Positions 7,591 through 15,002 of a DNA stretch of 64,000 nucleotides are shown piece after piece. This DNA is from Paracoccus aestuarii (GTDB taxonomy: Bacteria; Pseudomonadota; Alphaproteobacteria; Rhodobacterales; Rhodobacteraceae). The notes beneath the pieces are model-generated. The model saw only the letters and a list, made by a program, of their open reading frames with translations. It was not told the origin of the DNA and searched no databases. Position numbers and translations under genes: made by a program. Positions within the stretch are counted from its first letter, which is position 1, and each line of letters begins with the position of its first letter. The DNA lies in assembly GCF_028553885.1 (NCBI RefSeq), contig NZ_CP067171.1, positions 124,001-188,000 on the forward strand, read 5' to 3'.

Positions 7591-8742
7591 CCCGCACCCC
7601 CCCGGCCAGCAGCCTGATCGGCGCGGCCTTCGCCCTGACCGCCCTGGCCTATGGGCTGTCGCGATTCGCCTTCGGCCTGCTGATGCCCCAGATCAAGGCC
7701 GAGCTGGGCCTGACCCCGATCCAGGCGGGCTGGATCGGCAGCGCGGGCTTCGGCGCCTATTGCATCGGCGTTGTGGTGGCGCTGCTCGTCGTGCCCCTCT
7801 GGGGGCCGCGCCGGGTGGCGGTGCTGTCGGGGCTGTTCGCCACGGGGGTTGGGGATGATCGGGGCGGCGCCATTGGGGACGGTGGTCTTCGCGGGCATGG
7901 CGCTGGCGGGGCTCAGCACCGGGCTGGCCTCGCCGCCCTTGGCCGCCGCCGTCGCGCGCTGGATCGCCGAGCCGCGCCGCCCCGCCGCCAACGGGCTGAT
8001 CAATGCGGGCACGGGGGCGGGGATCATGCTGTCGGGCTTGGCGGTCATGGCCTTCGCATCCGCCTGGAGGGAGCTTTACATGGCCTTCGCCGCCATGGGC
8101 GCGGCGATCACGCTGTGGCTGTGGCTGACCATCCCCCCCGGGCGGCTGCTTACCGATGCGCCGACCGGCCCGGCCGGGCGGGGGCAGGGGGTGGTGGCGC
8201 TCGGGCTGGCGGGGCTGCTGATGGGGGCGGGCAGCACGGCGGTCTGGACCTTCGGCGCCGACATCCTGCAGGACCGGCTGGCGGTCACCGATCGGGGCAT
8301 CGCGCTGGCCTGGATCGTGCTGGGCGCGGCGGGGCTGACCGGAGCGGTGACGGGCGTGCTGACCGACCGGTGGGGGATCGGCGCGGTGCACTGGCTGGCC
8401 TTGGGGCTGATGGGGGCGGCGCTGGCCTGGCTGGCCGTGACGGGGCCGGGCTGCTGGGGGCCGCTCGGGGTGATGGCGCTGTTCGGGGCGGGCTATATCC
8501 TGTCGACCGGGGCGCTGCTGCTTTGGGGGATCGCGATCTTTCGCGGGCGGCCCGATATGGGCCTGGGGCTGGCCTTCCTGACCATCGCCGCGGGTCAGAG
8601 CGTCGGCGCCCCCGCCTTCGCCGCCCTGTCCGAGGCCCGGGGCATCGACACCGCCCTCTGGGCCGCGGTGCTGGTCATGGCGCTGGCCGCCCTGCCGGTC
8701 CCGCATCGGGGCGCACGCGTGGTCCCGGTCCCCGCTGCCTAG
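7587..8742 (+). pseudogene. MFS transporter (YbfB/CynX-like) interrupted by a +1 frameshift
   Basis: Twelve-helix major facilitator protein of about 384 residues if restored; probably an exporter paired with the upstream TetR repressor. The first 88 codons read MTRTPPASSLIGAAF in one frame. From about 7851 the homology continues one base ahead (MIGAAPLGTVVFAGM onward) to the TAG at 8740-8742. Removing a single G from the runs at 7844-7848 or 7851-7854 restores an open frame. Either the gene is inactivated or the assembly carries a homopolymer error; the rest shows no decay. Its stop codon lies in the CTAG target of the IS that follows. Confidence 0.8.
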
Positions 8743-8779
8743 GCTCCAGACCCATTGATCTTACGGTCTTTGCATGATT

Positions 8780-8800
8780 CAGGCTCCTCAAGGAGACCTG
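8780..8800 (+). promoter_or_regulatory. Hairpin sequestering the transposase ribosome-binding site
   Basis: CAGGCTCCT pairs with AGGAGACCTG (one bulged A) across a two-base loop. It buries the AGGAG Shine-Dalgarno that lies nine bases before the transposase ATG at 8805. Such hairpins are known in other IS elements to block translation from read-through transcripts; here the role is inferred. Confidence 0.45.
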
Positions 8801-8804
8801 ATCG

Positions 8805-9562
8805 ATGAGTAATCTTTACTGGCTGAGCGACGCCCAAATGGAGCGTCTGAAACCGTTCTTTCCCAAGTGCCATGGCAAGCCCCGGGTCGATGATCGTCGC
8901 GTCCTCAGCGGCATAATTTTCATCAATCGTAATGGGTTGCGGTGGTGTGACGCGCCGAAGGAATACGGCCCGGCCAAAACCCTCTACAACCGCTGGAAGC
9001 GCTGGAGCGATAACGGGGTTTTTGCCCGGATCATGGTCGGCCTTGCCGCCGAGAGCGCCGAGAACAAGACGATCATGATTGACGCGACCTATCTCAAGGC
9101 ACACCGCACGGCCTCGAGCCTTGGGGTGAAAAAGGGGGGCGCGGGCGCCAGATCGGGCGCACCAAAGGCGGTATGAACACCAAGTTGCACGCTGTCGCCG
9201 ATGCGAAGGGGCGGCCGATCGGGTTCTTCATGTCGGCCGGCCAGGTTAGCGATTACACCGGCGCGGCGGCGCTGCTGGGCAGCCTGCCGAAGGCTGAGTG
9301 GCTTCTGGCCGACAGGGGCTACGACGCTGATTGGTTCAGAGACGCTTTGAAAGACAAGGGGATAAAGGTTTGCATCCCCGGACGGAGGTCCCGCAAGAAG
9401 GTCGTCAAATACGACAAGCGGCGTTACAAAAGGCGTAACCGCATCGAAATCATGTTCGGACGTCTGAAGGACTGGAGGCGCGTCGCAACCCGTTATGACC
9501 GCTGCCCGGAAACGTTCTTCTCAGCGATCATGCTCGCCGCAACCGTCTTGTTCTGGCTGTGA
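8805..9562 (+). CDS. IS5-family transposase made by programmed -1 frameshift (orfA 8805-9176, orfB 9173-9562)
   Basis: orfA encodes the DUF4096-like N-terminal half with the first catalytic Asp in IDATYLKAH. orfB carries the second Asp in LLADRGYDAD and the Glu in RNRIEIMFGRLKDWRR. The frames are joined by a run of five A and six G (9129-9139), a standard slippery site; a -1 shift there gives an uninterrupted DDE transposase of about 252 residues reading through GRTKGGMNTKLHAVADA. The identical catalytic-end sequence in the second copy suggests recent activity. Confidence 0.92.
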
Positions 9563-9581
9563 AACTCAATGAGTCTGGAGC

Positions 9582-9899
9582 CTAGCGGCGGCGGACGGGG
9601 AACATGTCCTCGCCATATTGATGCAGCTTGACATGATGACGCCGGCACAGCCAGCGCACCTCCAGCGGGCGGTCATAGCTGTCGTGATGCGCGTCCACGA
9701 CCTCGGCCCCGCAGACCTCGCAGGGCTCGCGCGTCAGGCGGCCGGCGGCCAGCGCCTTCTGGACCTCCAGATGGGCAATGTATTTCGCGGGATTCGCCCG
9801 ACGCCAGCCCGCCTGGCGGGTGGCGCTGGTCAGCTGGGGCGCACGCCGGTCCTCGGACGGGCCATCCGGGGCGCCAACCGGCCCCGGATCGTCGCTCAT
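9582..9899 (-). CDS. Small zinc-finger/HNH-like protein, last gene of the min operon
   Basis: 105 residues. The N-terminal third is low-complexity; the rest carries CEVCG and, about 25 residues on, LCRRHHVKLH with a preceding DAHHDSYDRP, the pattern of a treble-clef zinc finger of the HNH kind. Whether the HNH catalytic residues are complete is unclear, so nuclease activity is not claimed. The start overlaps the minE stop (ATGA), continuing the four-base overlaps of minC-minD-minE. The stop TAG is the CTAG at 9582-9585, which was probably shared with the MFS gene before the IS inserted. Function unknown; the position suggests co-expression with the division-site system. Confidence 0.75.
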   Translation of the reverse strand: MSDDPGPVGAPDGPSEDRRAPQLTSATRQAGWRRANPAKYIAHLEVQKALAAGRLTREPCEVCGAEVVDAHHDSYDRPLEVRWLCRRHHVKLHQYGEDMFPVRRR

Positions 9900-10180
9900 C
9901 GGCCCTTGGCCCCCGAGGGGGGCGCGCCGGGCAGTTCGATATTGATCTCCAGGCTGGACATCTGGTCGCCGCGTTCCATGCGGACCTCGACATCCTCGTC
10001 GCCGATCGGCACATGCTTGCGGATCGCGGCGACGATGTCGCGCTGCAGCATGGGCAGATAATCGGCCTCGGGCGATCCGCCGGTGCCCCGCTCATGGGCC
10101 AGCAGGATCTGCAGCCGGTCCTTGGCGGTCTGGGCGCTTGGGGTCGGGCGCTTTCTGCGCGCAAAGCTGAACAGGCTCAT
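9896..10180 (-). CDS. minE: Cell division topological specificity factor MinE
   Basis: 94 residues, usual length. It stimulates MinD ATPase and drives Min oscillation so that FtsZ rings form at midcell. The N-terminal membrane-targeting MSLFSFARRKR and the MinD-contact helix with AKDRLQILLAHER (about 20-32) are clear, followed by the dimerisation domain with VEVRMERGDQMSSLEINIELP. Overlaps minD and the downstream gene by four bases each. Confidence 0.97.
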   Translation of the reverse strand: MSLFSFARRKRPTPSAQTAKDRLQILLAHERGTGGSPEADYLPMLQRDIVAAIRKHVPIGDEDVEVRMERGDQMSSLEINIELPGAPPSGAKGR

Positions 10181-11025
10181 GACGCGCGACCGAACAGGCG
10201 CTGCAGCAGGCCCGGGCGCGGCTCGCTGGCGATGCGCATCTCGACCGAGCCGCCGATCAGGCGCGAGACCGCGTCCTCATAGGCCTGCGCCGCGGCCGAG
10301 GGGCCGTCCAGCACGACCGGCGTGCCCACGTTCGACGCCTTCAGAACGGCCTTGCTTTCGGGCACGACGCCCAGCAGCGGCACGGCCAGGATCTCCAGCA
10401 CATCCTCGACGGTCATCATCTCGCCACGCTCGACCCGTTCCTGGTCGTAGCGGGTGATCAGCACCTGCGCCTTGACGGGTTCGGCCCCGTCGGTCGCCGC
10501 GCGGTGGGTCTGGCTGCCCAGCAGGCCCAGGATCCGGTCGCTGTCGCGGACCGAGGAGACCTCGGGATTGGTCACCACCACGGCCTCGTCGGCGAAATGC
10601 ATGGCCATCTGGGCGCCATGCTCGATCCCCGCGGGGCTGTCGCAGATGATATAGTCGAATTCGGTCTTCAGCTCGGTCAGGACCTTCTCGACCCCCTCGC
10701 GGGTCAGCGCGTCCTTGTCGCGCGTCTGCGAGGTCGGCAGGATCGACAGCGTGTCCAGCCGCTTGTCCTTGATCAGCGCCTGCTTCAGCTTGGCGTCGCC
10801 CTGGATGACATTGATGAAGTCGAACACCACCCGGCGCTCGCATCCCATCGTCATGTCCAGGTTGCGCAGGCCCACGTCGAAATCGATGACCACCGTGCGG
10901 AAGCCCTGCTTGGCCAGCCCCGCCGAGATCGCCGCGGAGGAGGTCGTCTTGCCCACGCCCCCCTTGCCCGAGGTCACCACGATGACCCGCCCCAGTGGCG
11001 GCTTGGTCCCGGATTCTGTCGTCAT
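10177..11025 (-). CDS. minD: Septum site-determining ATPase MinD
   Basis: 282-residue deviant Walker ATPase. The P-loop TSGKGGVGKTTSSA is at about 13-26, with the signature lysine, and VVIDFDVGLRNLDMTMG holds the switch region. The C-terminal LLQRLFGR is the amphipathic membrane-targeting helix. With ATP it binds the membrane, recruits MinC and is released by MinE. Four-base overlaps with minC and minE indicate tight translational coupling. Confidence 0.98.
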   Translation of the reverse strand: MTTESGTKPPLGRVIVVTSGKGGVGKTTSSAAISAGLAKQGFRTVVIDFDVGLRNLDMTMGCERRVVFDFINVIQGDAKLKQALIKDKRLDTLSILPTSQTRDKDALTREGVEKVLTELKTEFDYIICDSPAGIEHGAQMAMHFADEAVVVTNPEVSSVRDSDRILGLLGSQTHRAATDGAEPVKAQVLITRYDQERVERGEMMTVEDVLEILAVPLLGVVPESKAVLKASNVGTPVVLDGPSAAAQAYEDAVSRLIGGSVEMRIASEPRPGLLQRLFGRAS

Positions 11026-11759
11026 GCGATCACCTCCATGCGAAGTTTCTCATCCTCAAGATAGATATGCGTGCGCTGCTGGCGGACGGCCTCCTCCAGC
11101 GTCTCGCTGGTCTGATAGAGACCGGCGATGGCGACCAGTTCGGCGTTCAGGCTCTGGCAGAAGATATGCGCGGACTCGTCGCCATGGCATCCCGCGATGG
11201 CCCGGCCGCGCAGGGGGCCATAGACATGGATGTTGCCCGCCGCGATCAGCTCGGCCCCCGAGGCGACCGATCCGATCACCGTCAGATCGCCCTGTTCGGC
11301 CATGATCACCTGGCCCGACCGCACGGGCACGCGGATGACCTTGTTGCGCGGCGCGGCATCGGCGGCGGGCGGGTCCTGCCGGGCCTCCGGCGCCGCCGCG
11401 GCGGGCCGGGGCATGGGGGCGTCGCGGCCGGGGGCCACGGGGATCAGGCCCAGAGCCTCCAGCAGGGCGGGATCCATCGCGCCCGCATTCTCCAGCCCGA
11501 AGACCCGCAGGCCCTGGCCGCGCAGCCGGGCCACCAGCGCCCGCAGCCGGGCCGGATCGGCGGGGGCCGGGTCCAGGTTCAGCACCACCGGCGCGCCGGA
11601 AAAGAACTGCGGCGTGCGCCCCAGCTGGTCGTCCAGCTGCGCCAGCAGCGCATCGTCCAGCGCGCTGCCGTCGATGCGCAGCGCCAACGCGGTCAGGAAG
11701 CGTCCGCGGACCTGAAACTGGGCGGCCTGCGCCCGGGGCCGGGCAGATCGGTCTGACAC
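11022..11759 (-). CDS. minC: Septum site-determining protein MinC
   Basis: 245 residues. The N-terminal FtsZ-inhibiting domain (about 10-100, QFQVRGRFLTALALRIDG onward) is joined by a Pro/Ala-rich linker to the C-terminal beta-helix domain (VIRVPVRSGQVIMAEQGDL, then GNIHVYGPLRGRAIAG) that dimerises and binds MinD. The frame is open to 11951, but homology starts at the GTG at 11757-11759, with AGGAG about twelve bases upstream; the longer start would overlap the divergent xylB region without homology. First gene of minCDE. Confidence 0.93.
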   Translation of the reverse strand: MSDRSARPRAQAAQFQVRGRFLTALALRIDGSALDDALLAQLDDQLGRTPQFFSGAPVVLNLDPAPADPARLRALVARLRGQGLRVFGLENAGAMDPALLEALGLIPVAPGRDAPMPRPAAAAPEARQDPPAADAAPRNKVIRVPVRSGQVIMAEQGDLTVIGSVASGAELIAAGNIHVYGPLRGRAIAGCHGDESAHIFCQSLNAELVAIAGLYQTSETLEEAVRQQRTHIYLEDEKLRMEVIA

Positions 11760-11964
11760 GTCGAAACTGTGCTCCTGCTCTGGGCGGATCGCGAATCGGG
11801 ATGCGCCGCTCTTGTCGGTTGCCTCTTTTTCACGAACGGGCGCGCGGTGAAAGCCATGGCGGCGGGATTGGGGCCGATCAGGCCGATATTCGCGCGTCGC
11901 CGCCCGGCCACTGGACATCGGGGGCCGATCGGTCAACCTTGCGCGAAGCACGATGGGGGACGGG

Positions 11965-13413
11965 ATGAGCTATCTGGGAATCGATCTGGGCACCTCGGGG
12001 CTGCGGGCGCTGCTGGTGGACGGCGCGGGCCGGCCCCTGGCCTCGGCCGAACGGCATTACCGGGTCGAACACCCCCATCCGGGCTGGTCCGAACAGGACC
12101 CCGCCGACTGGATCGCGGCGCTGCAGGGCGCGGTGGGCCAGCTGCGGGCCGAGCGTCCGGAATTCGCCGATCTGGCCGGGATCGGCGTCGCGGGCCACAT
12201 GCATGGCGCGACGGTGCTGGACGCTGATGACCGCGTGCTGCGGCCCTGCATCCTGTGGAACGACACCCGCAGCCATGTCGAGGCCGCGGCGCTGGACGCC
12301 GATCCGCGGTTCCGCGACCTGACCGGCAACATCGTCTTTCCGGGCTTCACCGCGCCCAAGCTGGCCTGGATGCAGCGGCACGAGCCGGACCTGTTCGACC
12401 GGGCGGCGCGGGTGCTGCTGCCGGCGGCCTGGCTGAACCTGTGGCTGACGGGCGAGGCGGTGGGCGATCTGTCCGACGCCTCGGGGACGGGCTGGCTGGA
12501 TGTGGGGGCGCGCGACTGGTCGGACGCGCTGCTGGGGGCAACGGGGCTGGACCGCACCCGCATGCCGCGCCTGGTCGAGGGCAGCGCCGAGGCCGGGCGC
12601 CTGCGTCCGGACCTGGCCGCCGAATGGGGCCTGCGCGGCCCGGTGACCGTGGCCGGGGGCGCGGGCGACAATGCGGCGGCCGCCTGCGGCATCGGGGCCT
12701 TGGCCGAAGGCGCGGGCTTCGTCTCGCTCGGGACCTCGGGGGTGCTGCTGGCCGCGCGCGACGGCTATGCCCCGGCGGCGGACACGGCGCTGCACAGCTT
12801 CTGCCATGCCGTGCCGGAGCGGTGGTACCAGATGGGTGTGATGCTGGCCGCGACCGACAGCCTGAACTGGCTGGGGCGGATCACCGGGGCCAGCCCGGCC
12901 GCGCTGACCGCCGATCTGGGGCCGCTGCGCGCGCCGGGGGCGGTGCGATTCCTGCCCTATCTGTCGGGCGAGCGCACGCCGCATAACGACCCCGCCATCC
13001 GCGCCGCCCTGACCGGGATGGGCGCGGGGACCGACCGCGACGACCTGACCCGCGCCGTGCTGGAGGGGGTGGCCTTCGGTCTGGCCGACAGCCTGGCCGC
13101 GCTGCAATCGACGGGGGCGCGGCCCGACCGGCTGATGGCCATCGGCGGCGGCGCGCGGTCGCGATACTGGCTGGAGGTGATCGCCACCGCGCTGGACGTG
13201 ACGCTGACCCTGCCCGAGGACGGCGATTTCGGCGCGGCCCTGGGGGCGGCGCGGCTCGGCATGGTGGCCTGCGGCGTGGGTAGCCCGGCCGAGATCATGC
13301 CCCCCCCCGCCATCACCGGCGAGATCGCCCCGAACGCCGCCCTGCGCGAGGATTTCGCCGCCGCCCTGCAGGGGTTCCGCGCGGCCTATCCCGCGATCCG
13401 CGCCGTGCAGTGA
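11965..13413 (+). CDS. xylB: Xylulokinase
   Basis: 482-residue FGGY-family kinase, normal length, phosphorylating D-xylulose to xylulose 5-phosphate for the pentose phosphate pathway. N-terminal YLGIDLGTSGLRALLVD is the phosphate-1 motif. The family stretches HPGWSEQDPADW, GHMHGATVLD, LWNDTRS, SLGTSGVLL and LSGERTPHNDP are all present. I prefer the ATG at 11965 over the one at 11953 because GGGGGA lies just upstream. It stands alone, divergent from minC and convergent with luxR; a link to the polyol operon at 52-57 kb (arabitol or xylitol products) is possible but only inferred. Confidence 0.92.
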   Translation: MSYLGIDLGTSGLRALLVDGAGRPLASAERHYRVEHPHPGWSEQDPADWIAALQGAVGQLRAERPEFADLAGIGVAGHMHGATVLDADDRVLRPCILWNDTRSHVEAAALDADPRFRDLTGNIVFPGFTAPKLAWMQRHEPDLFDRAARVLLPAAWLNLWLTGEAVGDLSDASGTGWLDVGARDWSDALLGATGLDRTRMPRLVEGSAEAGRLRPDLAAEWGLRGPVTVAGGAGDNAAAACGIGALAEGAGFVSLGTSGVLLAARDGYAPAADTALHSFCHAVPERWYQMGVMLAATDSLNWLGRITGASPAALTADLGPLRAPGAVRFLPYLSGERTPHNDPAIRAALTGMGAGTDRDDLTRAVLEGVAFGLADSLAALQSTGARPDRLMAIGGGARSRYWLEVIATALDVTLTLPEDGDFGAALGAARLGMVACGVGSPAEIMPPPAITGEIAPNAALREDFAAALQGFRAAYPAIRAVQ

Positions 13414-13417
13414 CCTG

Positions 13418-14035
13418 CTAGAGGTAGTTGCGCGCCACCACGATCGCCACGGCCTGGGTGCGGCTTTTCGCGCCCAGCTTGCCGCAGGCGCGCAGCGCGC
13501 GCTGCTTGACGGTGGATTCCGCGATGCCCAGCTGGGTCGCGGTCTCGATCTGGCCCAGCCCGTCGCGGAAACAGCGCAGCACGTCCAGCTCGGCCTGGGT
13601 CAGGGAGGCGCGGTTCAGTACCATGTCGGTCCACAGGTTGAACTTGGCGCGGGCGTGGGCGATCTCGTCATCGGTGAATTCGCGTTCGGGATGGGACAGG
13701 GTCAGGAATGACCGCTTGCCCGCCACCTTGCGCGATATCGCCACCCCATAGTTCAGCCGGAACCGCCGCGCCGCCTGCATCACCCCGCGCAGGTCGGGGA
13801 TGCGCACCTCGGACCAGCGGACGGCACCTTCATGTGTCATCGTCCACATCGCGACCGGGTCCCCAAAGAAATAGTTGCGTTCCTCGTAGATGCCGCGCCA
13901 GGCCTCTGGATAGGCGTTGAACAGATGCTCCGGCCCCTTGTAGGTCAGGTTGAATCCCATGATCCAACCCGACGGCGCCAGCGCATGCATCTGCGCGATC
14001 TCGTCGTCGAAATTCGGGATCAGGTCGTTCAGCAT
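13418..14035 (-). CDS. LuxR-family acyl-homoserine-lactone-responsive regulator
   Basis: 205 residues. The N-terminal autoinducer-binding domain keeps the ligand residues of the family (Trp46, Tyr50, Asp59-Pro60 and Trp74 in my numbering). The C-terminal GerE-type helix-turn-helix starts at LTQAELDVLRCF and includes LGIAESTVKQR and KLGAKSRTQAVA. I begin at the ATG at 14035, preceded by GGGAGGGG. It is divergent from a small gene and luxI, the usual quorum-sensing layout, so it probably regulates them in response to the cognate lactone. Its stop lies four bases past xylB. Confidence 0.93.
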   Translation of the reverse strand: MLNDLIPNFDDEIAQMHALAPSGWIMGFNLTYKGPEHLFNAYPEAWRGIYEERNYFFGDPVAMWTMTHEGAVRWSEVRIPDLRGVMQAARRFRLNYGVAISRKVAGKRSFLTLSHPEREFTDDEIAHARAKFNLWTDMVLNRASLTQAELDVLRCFRDGLGQIETATQLGIAESTVKQRALRACGKLGAKSRTQAVAIVVARNYL

Positions 14036-14068
14036 CCACCCCTCCCACGCGTTGGTGATGGGCAGAAT

Positions 14069-14084
14069 ATGTCTTTTCGGACAT
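14069..14084. promoter_or_regulatory. Candidate lux box in the luxR/luxI intergenic region
   Basis: ATGTCTTTTCGGACAT has perfect five-base inverted arms (ATGTC/GACAT) six bases apart. It lies in the 139-base gap between the divergent luxR and small-gene starts. Tra/lux boxes share this style of dyad; binding is inferred. Confidence 0.4.
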
Positions 14085-14147
14085 GCTGAAAAGGCAGGTT
14101 GCGCATTTTTCGCGCGACATCCTCGCACCCGCGCGCCATCCCGGTGC

Positions 14148-14160
14148 TACCTATCAGGTA
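14148..14160. promoter_or_regulatory. Short palindrome just before the small gene's ribosome site
   Basis: TACCTATCAGGTA, five-base arms around ATC, ends four bases before the GGAGG Shine-Dalgarno of the gene at 14175. It could be an operator near the transcript start. Confidence 0.3.
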
Positions 14161-14174
14161 AAAGGAGGACCGCC

Positions 14175-14384
14175 ATGGTCAAGGAAATCAGGGAACCACG
14201 GCTGGCGACGGCTGAATTCAGTCGCGACATGGTCGAGACCATGCTGACCTATTTCGACGCCTATGCCGAGGATGGCGTGCTGCGCGTCGAGGTCACCGGA
14301 TGGGGGCTGTGGCTGCCCAACAACGTCACCGGGGGACGGCAATTCCTGGGCCTCGCCCGGCTGCCCAAAGGCTATCGCCAGTAA
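14175..14384 (+). CDS. Unrecognised 69-residue protein between luxR and luxI
   Basis: A strong AAAGGAGG site precedes the ATG. The protein starts MVKEIREPRLATAEFSRDM, has an amphipathic helix-like middle and a strand-like end (LRVEVTGWGLWLP, then GRQFLGLARLP). I recognise no family. It resembles the 72-residue protein at 44888-45106: both have TA-x-F-x-R-x-M near the start, AxxED, L-x-VEV, a Trp nine residues after the last VEV residue or nearby, and G-x-R-x-F-x-G. It is 15 bases upstream of luxI and surely co-transcribed, so a role in the quorum-sensing circuit (synthase partner, regulator or output) is likely but unproven. Confidence 0.8.
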   Translation: MVKEIREPRLATAEFSRDMVETMLTYFDAYAEDGVLRVEVTGWGLWLPNNVTGGRQFLGLARLPKGYRQ

Positions 14385-14399
14385 GCAAGGATCACCCAA

Positions 14400-15002
14400 A
14401 TGACCGACAGCACCCTGCGGATCGACACGATCCGCCTGCCCCGCGACATGGACCGCTTCGATCTGGTCACCAGCTTCTTCAAGCTGCGCAAGCAGATCTT
14501 CGTGGACCGCATGGCATGGCCTTTGCACCATGCCGAGGGTATCGAGTTCGAGCAATACGACACCTTCGACACCGTCTATGTCATCGCGCATGAGAACGGC
14601 CGCGCCGTCGGCGGCGCGCGGCTGAAGCGGACCGACTGTTCCTTCGGGGGCGGCAAGGTGGTCTATTCCTACATGATCCGCGACGCCCATCTGGGGCTGC
14701 TGCCGGGCATGCCCACCAATCTGTGCCATGACGAACCCCCCGTCGATCCCCAGGCATGGGAGCTGACGCGCTTTGCGGCCCTGCCCCGCCCGGGCCTGGC
14801 CGAGGCGATCCTGGAGGCGTCGAACCAGTATCTGCACCAGGTCGGCGCGACGGATTGCCTGTTCCTGGGCCCGCCCGCCTTCCTGAGGATGGCCTCGCGG
14901 CTCGGCTGGACGCCGCGGCCGATGGGGGACCTGGTGTCGAATGACGACGGCAAGTTCCTGGCCTTTGCCTGCGCGGTGCGCGGGCCGCAGATGGCCGCCT
15001 AG
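14400..15002 (+). CDS. LuxI-family acyl-homoserine-lactone synthase
   Basis: 200 residues, normal size. It makes an acyl-homoserine lactone from S-adenosylmethionine and an acyl carrier. The family residues are in place: Arg30, Phe34 and Trp40 in LRKQIFVDRMAWPL, Glu51 and Asp54 in FEQYDTFD, Arg74 in GGARLKR, and Glu121 with Arg124 in WELTRFA. The acyl specificity cannot be read. Co-transcribed with the upstream 69-residue gene and divergent from luxR. Its TAG stop is shared, as CTAG, with the stop of the convergent permease gene. Confidence 0.93.
   Translation: MTDSTLRIDTIRLPRDMDRFDLVTSFFKLRKQIFVDRMAWPLHHAEGIEFEQYDTFDTVYVIAHENGRAVGGARLKRTDCSFGGGKVVYSYMIRDAHLGLLPGMPTNLCHDEPPVDPQAWELTRFAALPRPGLAEAILEASNQYLHQVGATDCLFLGPPAFLRMASRLGWTPRPMGDLVSNDDGKFLAFACAVRGPQMAA

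Larger units (their letters stand above)
8743..9581 (+). mobile_element. IS5-family (IS427-like) insertion sequence, complete
   Basis: About 840 bp. The left end GCTCCAGACCCATTGA (from 8743) and the right end, read inward as GCTCCAGACTCATTGA (from 9581), form 16-base terminal repeats with one mismatch. CTAG is found on both sides (8739-8742 and 9582-9585) as the likely target duplication; a 2-bp TA duplication with the element one base longer at each end fits equally well. It carries a two-frame transposase. It sits between the MFS and HNH-like genes, whose stop codons both fall in the duplicated CTAG. A nearly identical copy in opposite orientation begins at 63850. Confidence 0.95.

Noticed and set aside
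8805..9562. The IS transposase as a degraded, frameshifted pseudogene
   Set aside because: The two frames overlap at an A5G6 slippery run as in other IS427-like elements, and the end segment is conserved in the second copy.
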